From Acidobacteriota bacterium (GTDB taxonomy: Bacteria > Acidobacteriota > Vicinamibacteria > Vicinamibacterales > JACQTH01): a stretch of 5,696 nucleotides of DNA. The translations under genes were made by a program, and so were the position numbers. Positions within the stretch are counted from its first letter, which is position 1; each line of letters opens with the position of its first letter. Below the pieces are notes generated by a model that made no database searches, was not told where the DNA came from, and saw only the letters and a list, made by a program, of their open reading frames with translations. The stretch is from contig JACQTH010000240.1 of assembly GCA_016210935.1 (NCBI GenBank), positions 1-5,696 of the forward strand. The letters are read 5' to 3'. Positions 4,672 to 5,696 of this stretch are shown piece after piece.

Positions 4672-5696
4672 ATGCGACTGCTGGTCGTGGCGCCGAACTG
4701 GCTCGGAGACGCGGTGATGGCAATCCCCGTCGTCCACGAGCTGCGCCGGCACGACGCGGCCGCTGAGATCGTGGTCGCCGCGCGGCCGCACGTGGCGTCG
4801 ATCTTCGAGCATGTGGACGGCGTCAACCGCGTCATCGCGACGCCCGATCGCGCGTGGCGAAACGGCGATCGTCGGGGCGAGATCGAGCAGCTTCGTGAGG
4901 TTCGAGCCGATGTCGCGCTGCTGCTCCCGAACTCCTTTCGCAGCGCCTGGACCGTCTGGAAGGCGGATGTCCCCGAACGGTGGGGGTATCGCCGGGACCT
5001 GCGAGGCCGGCTGCTGACGAAAGCTGTCGATCCGCCCCGGAAAGGCCTTCATCAAGCAGAGTATTATCTCGAGCTGCTCCGGCGCCTCGGGTGGCCGGCC
5101 GGTTCGCCCCATCCTGTTCTTCACGTCGGCGAGGCGATGCGCGAGCAGGGACGCGAGCTGCTCCGCGCCGCGGGTTGGGATACCGTGATGCCGCTGGTCG
5201 GCATCGCGCCGGGCGCGGCGTACGGATCGGCGAAGCGCTGGCCGCTCGGTCACGTCGCCCGGTTGGTCGAGCTCCTGCACAACCAAACGTCCGCGATCGG
5301 CGTTCTGTTCGCCAGCCCCCAGGAAACCGAGATCGTCGCGGCGATCGAGCGCGAGCTGCGGGGAACGCGTCGCGCAGTGAATCTCGCGGGGCGAACCGAT
5401 CTGCGGCAGCTCATGGCCGCGGCAAGCTGGTGTCGGACGTTCGTCTCCAACGATTCAGGCGCGATGCACATCGCGTCCGCGTTGGGACTGCCGGTGATCG
5501 CGGTGTTCGGGCCGACGCGCGAATATGAGACGGGACCGCTCAGTGCAGGCGCCGGCGCGCCCGGTTCGGTGGTCTTGACGAACCCGGTCTGGTGCCGGCC
5601 GTGCATGCTGCGTGCATGCCCGATCGATCATCGGTGTATGACCGGCATTACGCCCGAGCGGGTCCTCGAGCAGGTAAAGAAGAATCTGTTTCACTA
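4672..5696 (+). CDS. waaF: ADP-heptose:LPS heptosyltransferase II (3' end at window edge)
   Basis: GT-B family 9 glycosyltransferase acting at the cytoplasmic face of the inner membrane, adding L-glycero-D-manno-heptose from ADP-heptose to the LPS inner core. From the ATG at 4672 it reads MRLLVVAPNWLGDAVM, the standard N-terminus with the conserved aspartate (D13). It then shows PGAAYGSAKRWP with the conserved lysine K188, and the donor-site signature SNDSGAMHIASALGLPVIAV FGPT, with N260-D261 and H266 (split here for length). A cysteine pattern CX2CX4CX5C at 308-322 (WCRPCMLRACPIDHRCM) is more typical of WaaF than of WaaC. There are 341 complete codons, close to the usual length of about 345, and the window ends on TA after TTTCAC, so the next base may complete a TAA or TAG stop. 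No clear Shine-Dalgarno sequence is seen; the start follows from the conserved N-terminus. It is the last gene of the LPS run within the window. Heptosyltransferase I or a later core heptosyltransferase is a less likely reading. Confidence 0.92.
   Translation, partial: MRLLVVAPNWLGDAVMAIPVVHELRRHDAAAEIVVAARPHVASIFEHVDGVNRVIATPDRAWRNGDRRGEIEQLREVRADVALLLPNSFRSAWTVWKADVPERWGYRRDLRGRLLTKAVDPPRKGLHQAEYYLELLRRLGWPAGSPHPVLHVGEAMREQGRELLRAAGWDTVMPLVGIAPGAAYGSAKRWPLGHVARLVELLHNQTSAIGVLFASPQETEIVAAIERELRGTRRAVNLAGRTDLRQLMAAASWCRTFVSNDSGAMHIASALGLPVIAVFGPTREYETGPLSAGAGAPGSVVLTNPVWCRPCMLRACPIDHRCMTGITPERVLEQVKKNLFH

Noticed and set aside
4481..4717. A 78-codon open frame in the lpxL-waaF spacer.
   Set aside because: It is a translation of the hairpin repeat (Ser/Arg/Ala-rich) that overlaps the waaF start; no gene-like features.
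2557..5286. Long minus-strand open frames at 2557-3552, 3486-4835 and 4132-5286.
   Set aside because: They lie antisense to lpxK, lpxL and waaF, run through the repeats, and show no recognisable domain.
4980..5528. A plus-strand 182-codon frame inside waaF.
   Set aside because: It is out of frame with the clear heptosyltransferase motifs and its product is Arg/Ala-rich without signature.

Overview
The window is a G+C-rich stretch from a Gram-negative bacterium with a lipopolysaccharide outer membrane. It holds five protein genes. The 5' part of a glyceraldehyde-3-phosphate dehydrogenase gene (gap) lies on the minus strand and runs off the left edge. Divergent from it is a plus-strand run of four lipid A/inner-core LPS genes: waaA (Kdo transferase), lpxK (lipid A 4'-kinase), an lpxL/htrB-family acyltransferase, and waaF (ADP-heptose:LPS heptosyltransferase II), which is cut at the right edge, probably at its stop codon. 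High G+C, an LPS core pathway and dense repeat-filled spacers would fit an Acidobacteriota (Vicinamibacteria-like) genome, but this placement is impression only; nothing in the window proves the taxon.

Layout: 1-574 gap (minus, partial); 575-692 divergent, comparatively A+T-rich promoter region; 693-2021 waaA; 2022-2235 spacer with tandem GTGGGCAGT-type repeats and an inverted copy; 2236-3378 lpxK; 3379-3551 spacer with a duplicated 70-bp repeat ending in a perfect palindrome; 3552-4484 lpxL-like; 4485-4671 spacer with a multi-hairpin element flanked by GATCGGG tracts; 4672-5696 waaF.

The four plus-strand genes build one product. LpxK phosphorylates the disaccharide to lipid IVA, WaaA adds Kdo, the LpxL-like enzyme adds a secondary acyl chain, and WaaF extends the inner core with heptose. 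They are co-directional with spacers of about 170-215 bp, so a single transcript is plausible.

The unusual feature is repetitive DNA. Each of the three junctions carries a different repeat type, and lpxK itself appears to have absorbed a further repeat in frame: an imperfect palindrome plus two 51-bp units, about 52 extra residues between its kinase motifs. No clear Shine-Dalgarno sequence is visible before lpxK, lpxL or waaF, as if the repeats had replaced native leaders. No tRNA, rRNA, CRISPR array, transposase or new defence-type system was found. The repeats are the part worth following up.
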